From Glaciecola sp. (lineage in GTDB: Bacteria > Pseudomonadota > Gammaproteobacteria > Enterobacterales > Alteromonadaceae): a stretch of 64,000 nucleotides of DNA. Both the position numbers and the translations under genes were made by a program. The DNA lies in NCBI GenBank assembly GCA_029246415.1, contig JAQWNF010000006.1:1-64000 (forward strand), in the 5' to 3' direction. Below are positions 1-8,020 of the stretch, piece after piece. Within the stretch, counting starts at the first letter, position 1. Every line of letters starts with the position of its first letter. The notes under the pieces are model-generated. The model made no database searches, was not told the origin of the DNA, and saw nothing but the letters and a program-made list of their open reading frames with translations.

Positions 1-3000
1 CCGACAATTGCCCTTTGAGTTGACCTAATTTTTCGCTAATCGACGAAAACTGTTGTTGTTGTTGTGTTAACCGTGCATTTACCTCATCTTCGCTGACAGT
101 TTGATAATCGTGCGCTTGTTCCGCTGATAAGTGTTGTGTCAGGTTTGCTTTAGCTTGATTGAGTACTGAAAGCGTCTGCGTTAGTTTGGTGTTAAGCTGG
201 TTTTCTAACGCAGTGAGGTGCTCCAATTCTGCGTCACTTACACACGCTTGGATAAAGTCATCTTCAGTGGCAAAGATACTTGTATTTAAGGCGGCTTTAA
301 ATTGCGTTTGGGCCTCTTCAACCGCTCTGCTTTCTTGATCTAGCGTTGCACTATCTTTATGGATACTGGAATTCAACGTTGCTAAGCGGCTTGTTAACGA
401 CTGCAGCGAATTACTTTGCTGAATATTAATAGTGCGTAATTGCTCGACTCGTTCATTCATCTCACGCATGGCTTGCTTGGGATCTTGATTCTCAAATAAT
501 GCTTCGCGTTGTTTGAGATGTGCGGTTAGCTCTTCTTGCAATCTGGTCATCTTTGCACGTGTATCAGAACCCACTTTACTTGCTTCACTGACAATTTGTT
601 GATTGAGTGCGATCCGATGCGCGATGTCATTATTCGATTTAGCGAGTGTTTGTTGCTGGCTGTATTTACTTTGCCATTTAGTCAAATCGTTATCTTTTTG
701 CCTCAACCATGCCGCAAAATTACCGTCCGTATCAATCATCTCGAGCTGGGTAAATCCAACCTGATGCACCGCTGCTAATAGTTGTTGTTGATGATGCTGA
801 ATATCTGCCTCTAGACCAGCTAACGCCTGATGCTCATTGACCAATGCTTGATATTGTTGCAGTTGTGCTAGGGCCAATCTGATGTGATCAAAAGCAGCAA
901 GTTGGTCAGGTAATTGTTTTAGCTGCGATAGCTGCGCGATGTGCTCGGATGGCTCAGAGCCTTTAGCGCGGTAAGAGCCATTAGCGGGAAAGAAAATATT
1001 GAGCTTACCAGCATCTGCGATACATTGGTTGTGCAGTTCATGCATGTGAGTGCGAAATTTATTTTGTTCAAGGGTGTTTTTTTCCAACAGTGCTTTTTGG
1101 GTGTTAATGCCTTGGGTTAGTTGCTCAAGTGCATAAGAGCTGGCTTGTTGGGCGCGTTGATAATTCGCTAGTTGCTGAGTAAACGTGCCGTTTTCAGCTT
1201 GTTCGTTGGTATGCGCATGCAACGCCTCATAATCGCCAAATTCGCTACTTGCACACAACGGGCAGCTTTGTGCTTCGGACAACTGATGACTATAGCTAGC
1301 AAGCTGCTGTTGCATCGACATATTATTTTTGGCTAGCTCAAGGATAGTCGCATCCGATTGGGCTTGTTGCGTCAATCTAGGCAGCTGAGCTTGTTGCTCT
1401 TCTAATAAGCTGTGTAATGTTTGTTGAGCATCCAGTAGCGCGGCATAAGCGCTGTTTGCATCTTCCCACTGACCATGTAAACGTAACAAGGCTTGTTCGG
1501 AATGTATTTGTGCTTGATAAAACTGAGCGTAAGTAGTGAGGGATTCTTGGGTCAGAGGTGTTGATTCGTTAACAATCGCGCTAATGTTTGCATTCGGTCC
1601 AGTGATTGCTAACGCGTTGGCGATAGCATTTCTGGCTTTACTCATTGCGCTTTGCACATCTGTAAGAGTATGCATTGCAACACCATTCACACTCGCGCTT
1701 TGTAAGCGCTTTGTCTCATCAAGATAACTTGTCGTGAGCTGTTGTAATGTGGCGTATTCGAGTTTCCATACACCAATGTGCTCTGCAAGTAAGCTATCAG
1801 TTTGATGCGTTGTTAAATAGTCCGTAACGTCCTTGAACTGAACGTTTAGTACCGATAAAGCATGTTCATCGTCTTGTAAAACGGTCTTAGTTTTGGAGAT
1901 GATCTGACTGGTTTTATCAAGGTCGGTCTGGTATTTAGTCATTTGGGCGTGTTGTCCCGCAATCTTGGTATCGAGCGGGATAATATGTTCATTTACCAAT
2001 TGAGTGAGGGTGGTTTGTAAGGATAATTGCTGTTGATACGCTTCATCAGTTTGCTTATGGCTCGTTGCCGCAGTGTTATATTCAAGAGTCAATACAGGTA
2101 GCTCAGCATGCTGCTGGTCGAGGCTAGTTTGTAGCAAGTCACAGCGGCGTTGCAGTTCTATTTGACGCTGAAATAATGGTGTGAGCTTATGCGCTGGGCG
2201 GGCAAGCTCTAAGCGTGCTAATTGGCTTTGTTGTTCTTGTTTTGCTGTTTGTGCTTCAATTAATTTGTGATTCGCTTCGTCGAGCGCTGTAGAGTATTGA
2301 GCATGTTGCTGCCACCAGTGTTGGTGCTTCACTAACGCGGTTAATTGTGTATTCTGTGCTGTAAATTCTGTCTGTGTTTCTGCTATATCTTGAATGAGTT
2401 GTGCTTTATCTTCTTCACTTAACACATCTTTGGCAGATTGCTCTGTCGTCAATAAAGCCATTCGTTGTTTGAGCACTTTATGCTCATCAAACACACGCTT
2501 AGAAATATCCGAATAAATCTCAGTACCGGTGAGTTGTTCAAGTAATTCAGAGCGGTCATTATCACCTGCATTTAAAAACGCTGAAAATTCGCCTTGAGAT
2601 AGCATCATTGATTTAGTGAAGCGTTTAAAATTGAGCTTAGTCAGTGCCACTACTGCAGGCACTTTATCACTGAGTTTGGTTGTGATATCTGTCTGAGTGG
2701 TTTCACAAGTTAATGTCCCTGTGGGGGCTTGTAGGTTGCCGTCTGCACGGTTTCTGGAACGTCGAATTGACCACTTCGCCAAGTAAATTTGACCTTGTAC
2801 CTCAAAGCGTACTTCTGCACTGCAATAGCCTTTATCTTTATTCATGACTTCTGCATTGGTCTTGCTTAAACTCGAGAGGCGTGGCGTCTCGTGATATAAG
2901 GCAATACAAATAGCATCTAAAATGGTTGATTTACCCGCACCTGTGGGGCCTGTTATGGCAAATAAACCATTATCGACAAATGCTTGCGCGGTAAAATCGA

Positions 3001-3058
3001 TAACCCATTTACCTTGTAGCGAGTTTAAATTTTCAATCAATACACTTAAGATCTTCAT
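1..3058 (-). CDS. sbcC: SbcC exonuclease subunit, ATPase (partial, C-terminus beyond left edge)
   Basis: ATPase subunit of the SbcCD (Mre11-Rad50-like) nuclease that opens hairpins and DNA ends. The ORF track misses it because no stop lies in the window; I read it from the ATG at 3056-3058, and the parts I translated are open. The start reads MKILSVLIENLNSLQGKW, followed by a Walker A motif (GPTGAGKST) near residue 38 and the Q-loop segment MLSQGEFSAFL. A glutamine-rich coiled coil follows, with a zinc hook CPLC at residues 599-602. About 1019 codons are visible. The C-terminal ATPase lobe with signature and Walker B motifs is not, so the whole protein should be near 1200 residues, longer than E. 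coli SbcC (1048). The start overlaps the sbcD stop by 4 bases (ATGA), which indicates translational coupling. Confidence 0.95.
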   Translation of the reverse strand, partial: MKILSVLIENLNSLQGKWVIDFTAQAFVDNGLFAITGPTGAGKSTILDAICIALYHETPRLSSLSKTNAEVMNKDKGYCSAEVRFEVQGQIYLAKWSIRRSRNRADGNLQAPTGTLTCETTQTDITTKLSDKVPAVVALTKLNFKRFTKSMMLSQGEFSAFLNAGDNDRSELLEQLTGTEIYSDISKRVFDEHKVLKQRMALLTTEQSAKDVLSEEDKAQLIQDIAETQTEFTAQNTQLTALVKHQHWWQQHAQYSTALDEANHKLIEAQTAKQEQQSQLARLELARPAHKLTPLFQRQIELQRRCDLLQTSLDQQHAELPVLTLEYNTAATSHKQTDEAYQQQLSLQTTLTQLVNEHIIPLDTKIAGQHAQMTKYQTDLDKTSQIISKTKTVLQDDEHALSVLNVQFKDVTDYLTTHQTDSLLAEHIGVWKLEYATLQQLTTSYLDETKRLQSASVNGVAMHTLTDVQSAMSKARNAIANALAITGPNANISAIVNESTPLTQESLTTYAQFYQAQIHSEQALLRLHGQWEDANSAYAALLDAQQTLHSLLEEQQAQLPRLTQQAQSDATILELAKNNMSMQQQLASYSHQLSEAQSCPLCASSEFGDYEALHAHTNEQAENGTFTQQLANYQRAQQASSYALEQLTQGINTQKALLEKNTLEQNKFRTHMHELHNQCIADAGKLNIFFPANGSYRAKGSEPSEHIAQLSQLKQLPDQLAAFDHIRLALAQLQQYQALVNEHQALAGLEADIQHHQQQLLAAVHQVGFTQLEMIDTDGNFAAWLRQKDNDLTKWQSKYSQQQTLAKSNNDIAHRIALNQQIVSEASKVGSDTRAKMTRLQEELTAHLKQREALFENQDPKQAMREMNERVEQLRTINIQQSNSLQSLTSRLATLNSSIHKDSATLDQESRAVEEAQTQFKAALNTSIFATEDDFIQACVSDAELEHLTALENQLNTKLTQTLSVLNQAKANLTQHLSAEQAHDYQTVSEDEVNARLTQQQQQFSSISEKLGQLKGQLS

Positions 3059-4362
3059 GCTAATGACTCCCCACTGTCACTGGTATCTTCAAGTGGCACA
3101 CCTGTCGTTACTTTGGTGACTATGTCATGAAATGTCGTATTGAGATGGGCGCGTTGTGCTTCATTTAGCTCGGTTTCACTCTCAAGGCGTTTATCGAATA
3201 CATCTGCGGGTGCTAATTGGGTTAATACTTCATTGTGTTGGGCGCGTAATGCCTGTTCCTGAGGGGAGCGTATGCGCATGATTTTGGTGATCACGACGTG
3301 TCTATCTTGGGCAAATTCTGCAATGGTATTAGCAACATTTTGAATACTGTTTGCATCGGTGAGTTTGATCAACAACCATGTTGGCAGGGCATCTTGCGCC
3401 TCAGAGGTTAAGGGAAAAGTTAATAATTTCGCTTGTATTTCATCGAGTTTGCCTTGTAATTCTTGCATTGGTTGAAAGCGCGGAATAGTAATAGAATTGA
3501 GCGTTGGCGTAAATTTGGGTTCATTATTAGCGTGTGTCGTATCGGTATCTGGCGTGTTAGTAAACTCGACCAACATAACACGCTTATCCACGCCTAATTC
3601 ATCAAAACTTAATGCAATGGGGGAGCCGCTGTAATAGATATGCCTACTTTTACTCACTACTTGAGGACGATGAATATGGCCTAATGCGATGTAATCCGCC
3701 GGTGGAAAGGCTTCTTTGGGGTAATTTTCAAGCGTGCCAACATAAATCGAACGTTCAGATTCACTGGATTGGATCCCTACTGCCGTTAAATGGCCTGTGG
3801 CAATAATCGGTATATTTACGCCCAGTGCTGTGCGTTTATCGACCGCTGCTTGATACACATCGGCGTAATGCGCGGTAATAGCTGCCTTAAAACGCGCTTG
3901 CTTGGACAAATCATCTTCACCTGATTGCGCTACAACCAGATCTCGAGGTCGTAAAAAAGGGATCGCACAAACGATTGCTTCGATCGCGCCAGATTGTGGG
4001 TTAACTAACTGTACGACTTGTTCTTCGGGCGTCGCCAATGAATTCGGGATCATGTGTGTGCCTAAGGCACGTAAAAGTGGTAACGATTCGTTGAGCATGG
4101 CGACTGAATCATGATTGCCGCCTAACAGAACTAAGGTGCAGTTGAGAGCATGCAGCTGGGTAATAAAATCATGGTACATTTCACGTGCATAACTGGGCGG
4201 TGTGGTAGTATCAAAAATATCACCTGCAACAATCACCGCATCCACTTCATGGCATTTTACCTGCGCAATTAACCACGCCAAGAAAGCAGCATGCTCGTGT
4301 TTACGCGATTGGTTAATGAAGCTTTGTCCTAAATGCCAATCTGATGTGTGGATGATTTTCAA
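3055..4362 (-). CDS. sbcD: SbcD exonuclease subunit, Mre11-like nuclease
   Basis: Metallophosphoesterase subunit of SbcCD, 435 residues (E. coli about 400). The calcineurin-like nuclease motifs appear in order: HTSDWHLGQ at the N-terminus (residues 5-13), AGDIFDTTTPPSYAREMYHD near residue 47, GGNHDS near 81, GHLTAV near 190 and GHIHRP near 228. These supply the two-metal site. The C-terminal part is the SbcC-binding and capping region. It is first in the pair and ends in an ATGA overlap with sbcC. The divergent neighbour is the YchJ-like gene, and the short intergenic region carries an imperfect inverted repeat. Confidence 0.97.
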   Translation of the reverse strand: MKIIHTSDWHLGQSFINQSRKHEHAAFLAWLIAQVKCHEVDAVIVAGDIFDTTTPPSYAREMYHDFITQLHALNCTLVLLGGNHDSVAMLNESLPLLRALGTHMIPNSLATPEEQVVQLVNPQSGAIEAIVCAIPFLRPRDLVVAQSGEDDLSKQARFKAAITAHYADVYQAAVDKRTALGVNIPIIATGHLTAVGIQSSESERSIYVGTLENYPKEAFPPADYIALGHIHRPQVVSKSRHIYYSGSPIALSFDELGVDKRVMLVEFTNTPDTDTTHANNEPKFTPTLNSITIPRFQPMQELQGKLDEIQAKLLTFPLTSEAQDALPTWLLIKLTDANSIQNVANTIAEFAQDRHVVITKIMRIRSPQEQALRAQHNEVLTQLAPADVFDKRLESETELNEAQRAHLNTTFHDIVTKVTTGVPLEDTSDSGESLA

Positions 4363-4387
4363 ATCAGGTTCCTTAAATATTGTGTCG

Positions 4388-4418
4388 TTTCGCTATCAGT
4401 TAGCTTATGATAGTGAAA
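4388..4418. repeat. Imperfect 11-bp inverted repeat in the sbcD / ychJ-like intergenic region
   Basis: TTTCGCTATCA (4388-4398) and TGATAGTGAAA (4408-4418) are inverted copies with one mismatch and a 9-base spacer. They sit in the short region from which sbcD (minus) and the YchJ-like gene (plus) diverge. No T-run follows, so an operator fits better than a terminator. The protein that would bind it is unknown. Confidence 0.4.
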
Positions 4419-4446
4419 TATTGTCGTGTATTTACTGTGTATCATT

Positions 4447-4968
4447 ATGCTAACTCAACCTATTCAACCTACTCATGCCACCTGTCCCGGGTGTGCCACT
4501 GCATATCAACAATGTTGTCAGCCGTTGCATCAAGGCACAGCGAGCGCAGACACACCTGAAGCATTGATGCGCTCGCGCTACAGTGCCTATGCGCTTGGTT
4601 TATACGAATATGTTGTGGCGACTTATGCCAGTGCTCAGCGCGAACAGTTAAGCGTAAGTGATATTGCCAATAGTGCAGCACAGACCAATTGGTTAGGGCT
4701 ACGAGTACTAGATTCAAAAATATTACCACAATCTGCAACGGATGCAGGCCAGTTTTACGGGGAAGTTGAATTTAAAGTCTTTTATAGTGAAGCGAAGACT
4801 TTGTACTGCTTGCATGAACGTTCAACATTTGTCCAAGAAGCTGGTCAATGGCGCTATCAGGATGGGCTGATGTTGTCAGGAAATGGCGCGATAAAACTCA
4901 AACGCAACGATCCATGTTGTTGTGGCTCGAGTAAAAAATTTAAACAATGTTGTTTACCCAAAATATAG
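4447..4968 (+). CDS. YchJ-like UPF0225 family protein with SEC-C motif
   Basis: A 173-residue protein of the YchJ/UPF0225 family (E. coli YchJ is 152 residues). It has an N-terminal cysteine cluster [16 protein letters not shown], a central NTF2-like domain beginning [18 protein letters not shown], and a C-terminal SEC-C zinc motif [15 protein letters not shown]. The SEC-C motif is known from SecA and many otherwise unlinked proteins; the cellular role of YchJ is not established. I chose the ATG at 4447 over the track start at 4426 because the CPGC segment normally lies close to the N-terminus. It precedes purT by 20 bases and may be cotranscribed with it. Confidence 0.85.
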   Translation: MLTQPIQPTHATCPGCATAYQQCCQPLHQGTASADTPEALMRSRYSAYALGLYEYVVATYASAQREQLSVSDIANSAAQTNWLGLRVLDSKILPQSATDAGQFYGEVEFKVFYSEAKTLYCLHERSTFVQEAGQWRYQDGLMLSGNGAIKLKRNDPCCCGSSKKFKQCCLPKI

Positions 4969-4988
4969 TCATAAAATCAGGAGACGAT

Positions 4989-6173
4989 ATGTCCGTTACC
5001 ATAGGTACCCCTTTTTCCAATAGCGCCACGAAAGTATTGTTACTCGGCAGCGGTGAGTTAGGCAAAGAAGTGGCGATAGCTGCACAACGCTTAGGTTGTG
5101 AAGTGATTGCTCTGGACCGCTATGCCAATGCGCCAGCGATGCAAGTTGCTGATCGTAGTTATGATGTGTCTATGCTCGATGGTGCTAAGTTACAGGCTAT
5201 TATTGAAGCTGAAAAGCCTGATTATATCGTGCCTGAAATCGAAGCGATTGCCACGCAAACTTTGCTGGATTTAGAGCAACAAGGCTTCAATGTTGTTCCT
5301 AGTGCTCAAGCTGCGCATTTAACTATGAATCGAGAAGGTATCCGTACATTAGTGGCCGAAACGCTTGGTTTACCGACTTCAGCGTACGCATTTGCGAATG
5401 ATAAAGCGGGATTTGTTGATGCGATTGCGAGCATTGGGTTGCCGTGTATTGTCAAACCGATCATGAGTTCATCTGGCAAAGGACAAAGTATGATTCGAAC
5501 TCAAGAGGATGTCGATTCTGCTTGGGATTATGCTCAAGAGGGCGGGCGTGCAGGTAAAGGAAAAGTAATTGTCGAAGGCGTCGTTGATTTTGATTATGAA
5601 ATTACATTATTAACAGTGCGTTCGGTTCAAGGTACGCATTTTTGTGAACCGATTGGTCATCGTCAAGCGAATGGCGATTATCGCGAATCATGGCAGCCTC
5701 AAGCCATGTCAGCACTCGCGTTGCAACGTTCACAAGAAATAGCGCAACAAGTGACTGATGCGTTAGGCGGGCGTGGTTTATTCGGTGTTGAGTTATTTAT
5801 CAAAGGTGATGACGTGTACTTTAGTGAAGTGTCGCCGCGCCCACATGATACTGGAATGGTAACGCTGATTTCACAGGATTTATCTGAGTTTGCGTTGCAT
5901 GTTAGGGCATTTATAGGCTTACCTATCCCGCATATTAGTTTTTATGGGCCCAGTGCCTCAGTTGCATTGCTAGTCGAAGGTGAAAGTACGCAAGTGTCCT
6001 TTAGTGGTTTGACGGATGCGTTAAGTCAACCGCAAACCGATCTGCGTTTATTTGGTAAGCCAGCAGTATCTGGTCAGCGACGAATGGGCGTAGCATTAGC
6101 CAGAGGCGTTGATGTTAACGAGGCGGTGAGCAAAGGTGTAGCGCTTACTGCGGCAATTAAGGTTACGTTATAA
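4989..6173 (+). CDS. purT: Formate-dependent phosphoribosylglycinamide formyltransferase PurT
   Basis: ATP-grasp enzyme that uses formate and ATP to formylate glycinamide ribonucleotide, the folate-independent third step of purine synthesis. The N-terminus [20 protein letters not shown] leads into the PreATP-grasp domain ([19 protein letters not shown]). ATP-binding segments [13 protein letters not shown] and [12 protein letters not shown] follow, then the metal-binding [14 protein letters not shown] and the C-terminal lid. The ATG at 4989 follows the Shine-Dalgarno CAGGAG and gives 394 residues, matching the family (E. coli 392); the track start at 4947 lies inside the upstream gene. The stop overlaps the next gene by one base (TAATG). 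Confidence 0.97.
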   Translation: MSVTIGTPFSNSATKVLLLGSGELGKEVAIAAQRLGCEVIALDRYANAPAMQVADRSYDVSMLDGAKLQAIIEAEKPDYIVPEIEAIATQTLLDLEQQGFNVVPSAQAAHLTMNREGIRTLVAETLGLPTSAYAFANDKAGFVDAIASIGLPCIVKPIMSSSGKGQSMIRTQEDVDSAWDYAQEGGRAGKGKVIVEGVVDFDYEITLLTVRSVQGTHFCEPIGHRQANGDYRESWQPQAMSALALQRSQEIAQQVTDALGGRGLFGVELFIKGDDVYFSEVSPRPHDTGMVTLISQDLSEFALHVRAFIGLPIPHISFYGPSASVALLVEGESTQVSFSGLTDALSQPQTDLRLFGKPAVSGQRRMGVALARGVDVNEAVSKGVALTAAIKVTL

Positions 6174-6718
6174 TGACGGCTTTTAGGGCGGTGCTATTTG
6201 TTATGTTGCCTGCTATTTTAACTGCTTTATTATTTACTTTGTCAGCCAGCCCTGCATTTGCTAAAACTGAACAATACTCGCATTCAGTCTATTTTGTTCG
6301 TCATTTTGAAAAAGTAACGCCCTCAAATCAGCAAGTAGATCGCGATCCGGCGCTAACCACAGTAGGGGAGCGCCGAGCATTAAATCTAGCTGGTTTGTTA
6401 GCACAACAACCGCTAAAAGCTATTTACTCAACCCAATATAAACGCACCATGCAAACGGCATTACCGACTGCGTTAGCGCATAACTTGACTGTGACTCATT
6501 ATGATCCGCGCAAGCTTGAGCCGTTTGCCACTGCATTAGCAACGCTTGGACATGATGCATTAGTGGTTGGACATAGCAATACCACACCGTATTTAGTCAA
6601 TGTGCTAACGGGTCAAAATATCAGTCTAAGTGAATCTGATTATGGTGATGTGTTTGTGATTAGGTTTAGTCAAATGGGAAAGGTGATAGCATTTAAAACT
6701 GGTCGAGTGAACAGGTAA
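6173..6718 (+). CDS. Exported SixA-like histidine phosphatase family protein
   Basis: Histidine phosphatase (phosphoglycerate mutase-like) of 181 residues. A signal peptide ([20 protein letters not shown], ending near SPAFA at about residue 30) predicts a periplasmic location. The catalytic RH segment is VYFVRHFEKV. DPALTTVGERRAL follows, then the STQYKRTMQTALPTA block, and the second catalytic histidine is in VVGHSNTTPYLV. Its substrate cannot be read from the sequence. It is translationally coupled to purT (1-base TAATG overlap), although the two products should act in different compartments. Confidence 0.85.
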   Translation: MTAFRAVLFVMLPAILTALLFTLSASPAFAKTEQYSHSVYFVRHFEKVTPSNQQVDRDPALTTVGERRALNLAGLLAQQPLKAIYSTQYKRTMQTALPTALAHNLTVTHYDPRKLEPFATALATLGHDALVVGHSNTTPYLVNVLTGQNISLSESDYGDVFVIRFSQMGKVIAFKTGRVNR

Positions 6719-6777
6719 CAAGACGTCATTCTTTTGCTATGGTTAGGTCATTACTTAGTCATTAAAAGGAATAATTT

Positions 6778-7077
6778 GTGCAGCTAGATAATGAAAATAA
6801 TCAAAATAAGAATGATATTAATAACATCGAAACGAGCAAGCTTGTTATCGCAAATACGTTAAGCCGCGCTCCTTCTATTTACATCGCCAACGGTGGCCGT
6901 ATGTGTTTAGTTGATGCACGCTTAACCTTAAAACTTGACCGCCAACTCAAACAACACATTATCGTTCTGGCAAGTTTAAAAGGGCATGATGATCCTGCTG
7001 AATATGCGTTGCAGCTGCTGATAGAGCAGCTAAAAAATAATGATATGTTAGAAATTAATGAGCGATCCTCGGTCTAA
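6778..7077 (+). CDS. Small hypothetical protein, GTG start
   Basis: Not recognised. A 99-residue protein starting at GTG with AAGGA about eight bases upstream. The first 20 residues are Asn/Asp-rich and probably disordered. The second half (VDARLTLKLDRQLKQHIIVL followed by a predicted helix EYALQLLIEQLKN) has a strand-then-helices pattern that might be a small DNA-binding fold, but no family can be named. It lies between the purT pair and the PrlF-YhaV module and is not obviously part of either. Confidence 0.6.
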   Translation: MQLDNENNQNKNDINNIETSKLVIANTLSRAPSIYIANGGRMCLVDARLTLKLDRQLKQHIIVLASLKGHDDPAEYALQLLIEQLKNNDMLEINERSSV

Positions 7078-7110
7078 CTAATAGATAACGGCGTTGAGCG
7101 ACCAACGTTT

Positions 7111-7150
7111 ATATTAATTAATATTAGCAATGGTAATGCATTTGCATTAC
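7111..7150. promoter_or_regulatory. Palindromic region upstream of prlF (candidate autoregulatory operator)
   Basis: A perfect 8-bp inverted repeat, GTAATGCA-TT-TGCATTAC (7133-7150), sits 33 bases before the prlF ATG. Just upstream is a 14-base palindrome, ATATTAATTAATAT (7111-7124). Type II antitoxins, including PrlF, repress their own promoter by binding such repeats, so this is the probable PrlF(-YhaV) operator. The assignment rests on position and symmetry. Confidence 0.6.
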
Positions 7151-7182
7151 TATTAATTCTTGAACTTAGTTGAGGATACTTG

Positions 7183-7509
7183 ATGCCACAATTACCACTA
7201 CAAACTGAATCGACCCTCACGGAGCGCTATCAAACGACTGTGCCCAGCGTCGTGCGTAAAGCGTTGCATTTGGGTAAAAAAGATAAAATTAGATTTACGG
7301 TTGAATCTAATGGCAGTGTGACTTTGTCGCGTGCTGATTCAACTGAAGAAGATCCTGCTTTGGAGGCTTTCTTGTCGTTCTTAGGTGATGACATCGAGCA
7401 ACATCCTGAAAATATTCAGGCACTTTCAGCCGAGACAATGCTTAAAGCTAATAGTCTAGTAAGCAGTGTTGAAATAGATCTTGATTTACCATTAGACGAA
7501 GAAGAGTAA
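7183..7509 (+). CDS. prlF: PrlF (SohA) family antitoxin
   Basis: Antitoxin of the PrlF-YhaV type II system, 108 residues (E. coli PrlF 111). The N-terminal AbrB/SpoVT-like swapped hairpin reads STLTERYQTTVPSVVRKALH. The middle matches the PrlF segment preceding DPALEAFLSFLGDDIEQHP, and the C-terminus is acidic (DLDLPLDEEE), as in the family. The ATG at 7183 has GAGGA upstream; the track start one codon earlier is a TTG. The toxin gene follows after two bases. Confidence 0.9.
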   Translation: MPQLPLQTESTLTERYQTTVPSVVRKALHLGKKDKIRFTVESNGSVTLSRADSTEEDPALEAFLSFLGDDIEQHPENIQALSAETMLKANSLVSSVEIDLDLPLDEEE

Positions 7510-7511
7510 AC

Positions 7512-7988
7512 TTGACCGCCCAACCATCACTCACAGTCAATGGCTGGAAACTCTTTGCACATCCATTTTTTGTTGAGCAGTATCAAGTGCTCTTCGATAA
7601 AGTAGAAAAGCTGAGAGAAAAAGATCCGAAAGGTTATACAAAGAAAAATGTGACAAAGCGATTTGCAGCCATTCATCAATTGGCTTATGACATTATTCCC
7701 CAAAACCCTGCTTTGCCAGAATATCGACAAGGCACAACACTTGGCGATAATAACAAGCATTGGTTTCGTGCAAAGTTCTTCCAACAGTACCGCCTATTTT
7801 TTCGATATCACCAAACATCAAAAATTATCATATATGTTTGGGTAAATGATGACAAAACAAAGCGTGCTTATGAAAGTAAGACAGATGCTTATAAAGTATT
7901 CAGTAAAATGTTAGCATCAGGAAACCCGCCCGATAGTTGGGATGCTCTTTTAAAGTCTGCCTCTTCCTTTAGTTCTTCACTGGATTAG
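7512..7988 (+). CDS. yhaV: YhaV family type II toxin (ribonuclease), TTG start
   Basis: RelE-superfamily mRNA-cleaving toxin, 158 residues (E. coli YhaV 154). Conserved YhaV blocks are VNGWKLFAHPFFVEQYQVL near the N-terminus, WFRAKFFQQYRLFFRYH near residue 80, IIYVWVNDDKTKRAYESKTD near 105 and the C-terminal DAYKVFSKMLASGNPPDSW. The only in-frame start that keeps the conserved N-terminus is TTG at 7512, two bases after the prlF stop. That weak start would favour antitoxin excess. The frame is intact. It converges with tamB, whose end is 32 bases away. Confidence 0.9.
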   Translation: MTAQPSLTVNGWKLFAHPFFVEQYQVLFDKVEKLREKDPKGYTKKNVTKRFAAIHQLAYDIIPQNPALPEYRQGTTLGDNNKHWFRAKFFQQYRLFFRYHQTSKIIIYVWVNDDKTKRAYESKTDAYKVFSKMLASGNPPDSWDALLKSASSFSSSLD

Positions 7989-8020
7989 CTCTGCCAAGGA
8001 AATCTTCAGGGCTTTAACCA

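Noticed and set aside
536-2000. Small plus-strand ORFs at 536 and 1536
   Set aside because: Antisense to the sbcC coiled-coil region; no features of their own.
1-3058. Absence of a long ORF in the track at the left end, suggesting a noncoding or broken region
   Set aside because: The minus frame reads as SbcC from 3058; the track misses it because its stop is outside the window. No frameshift was seen in the parts translated.
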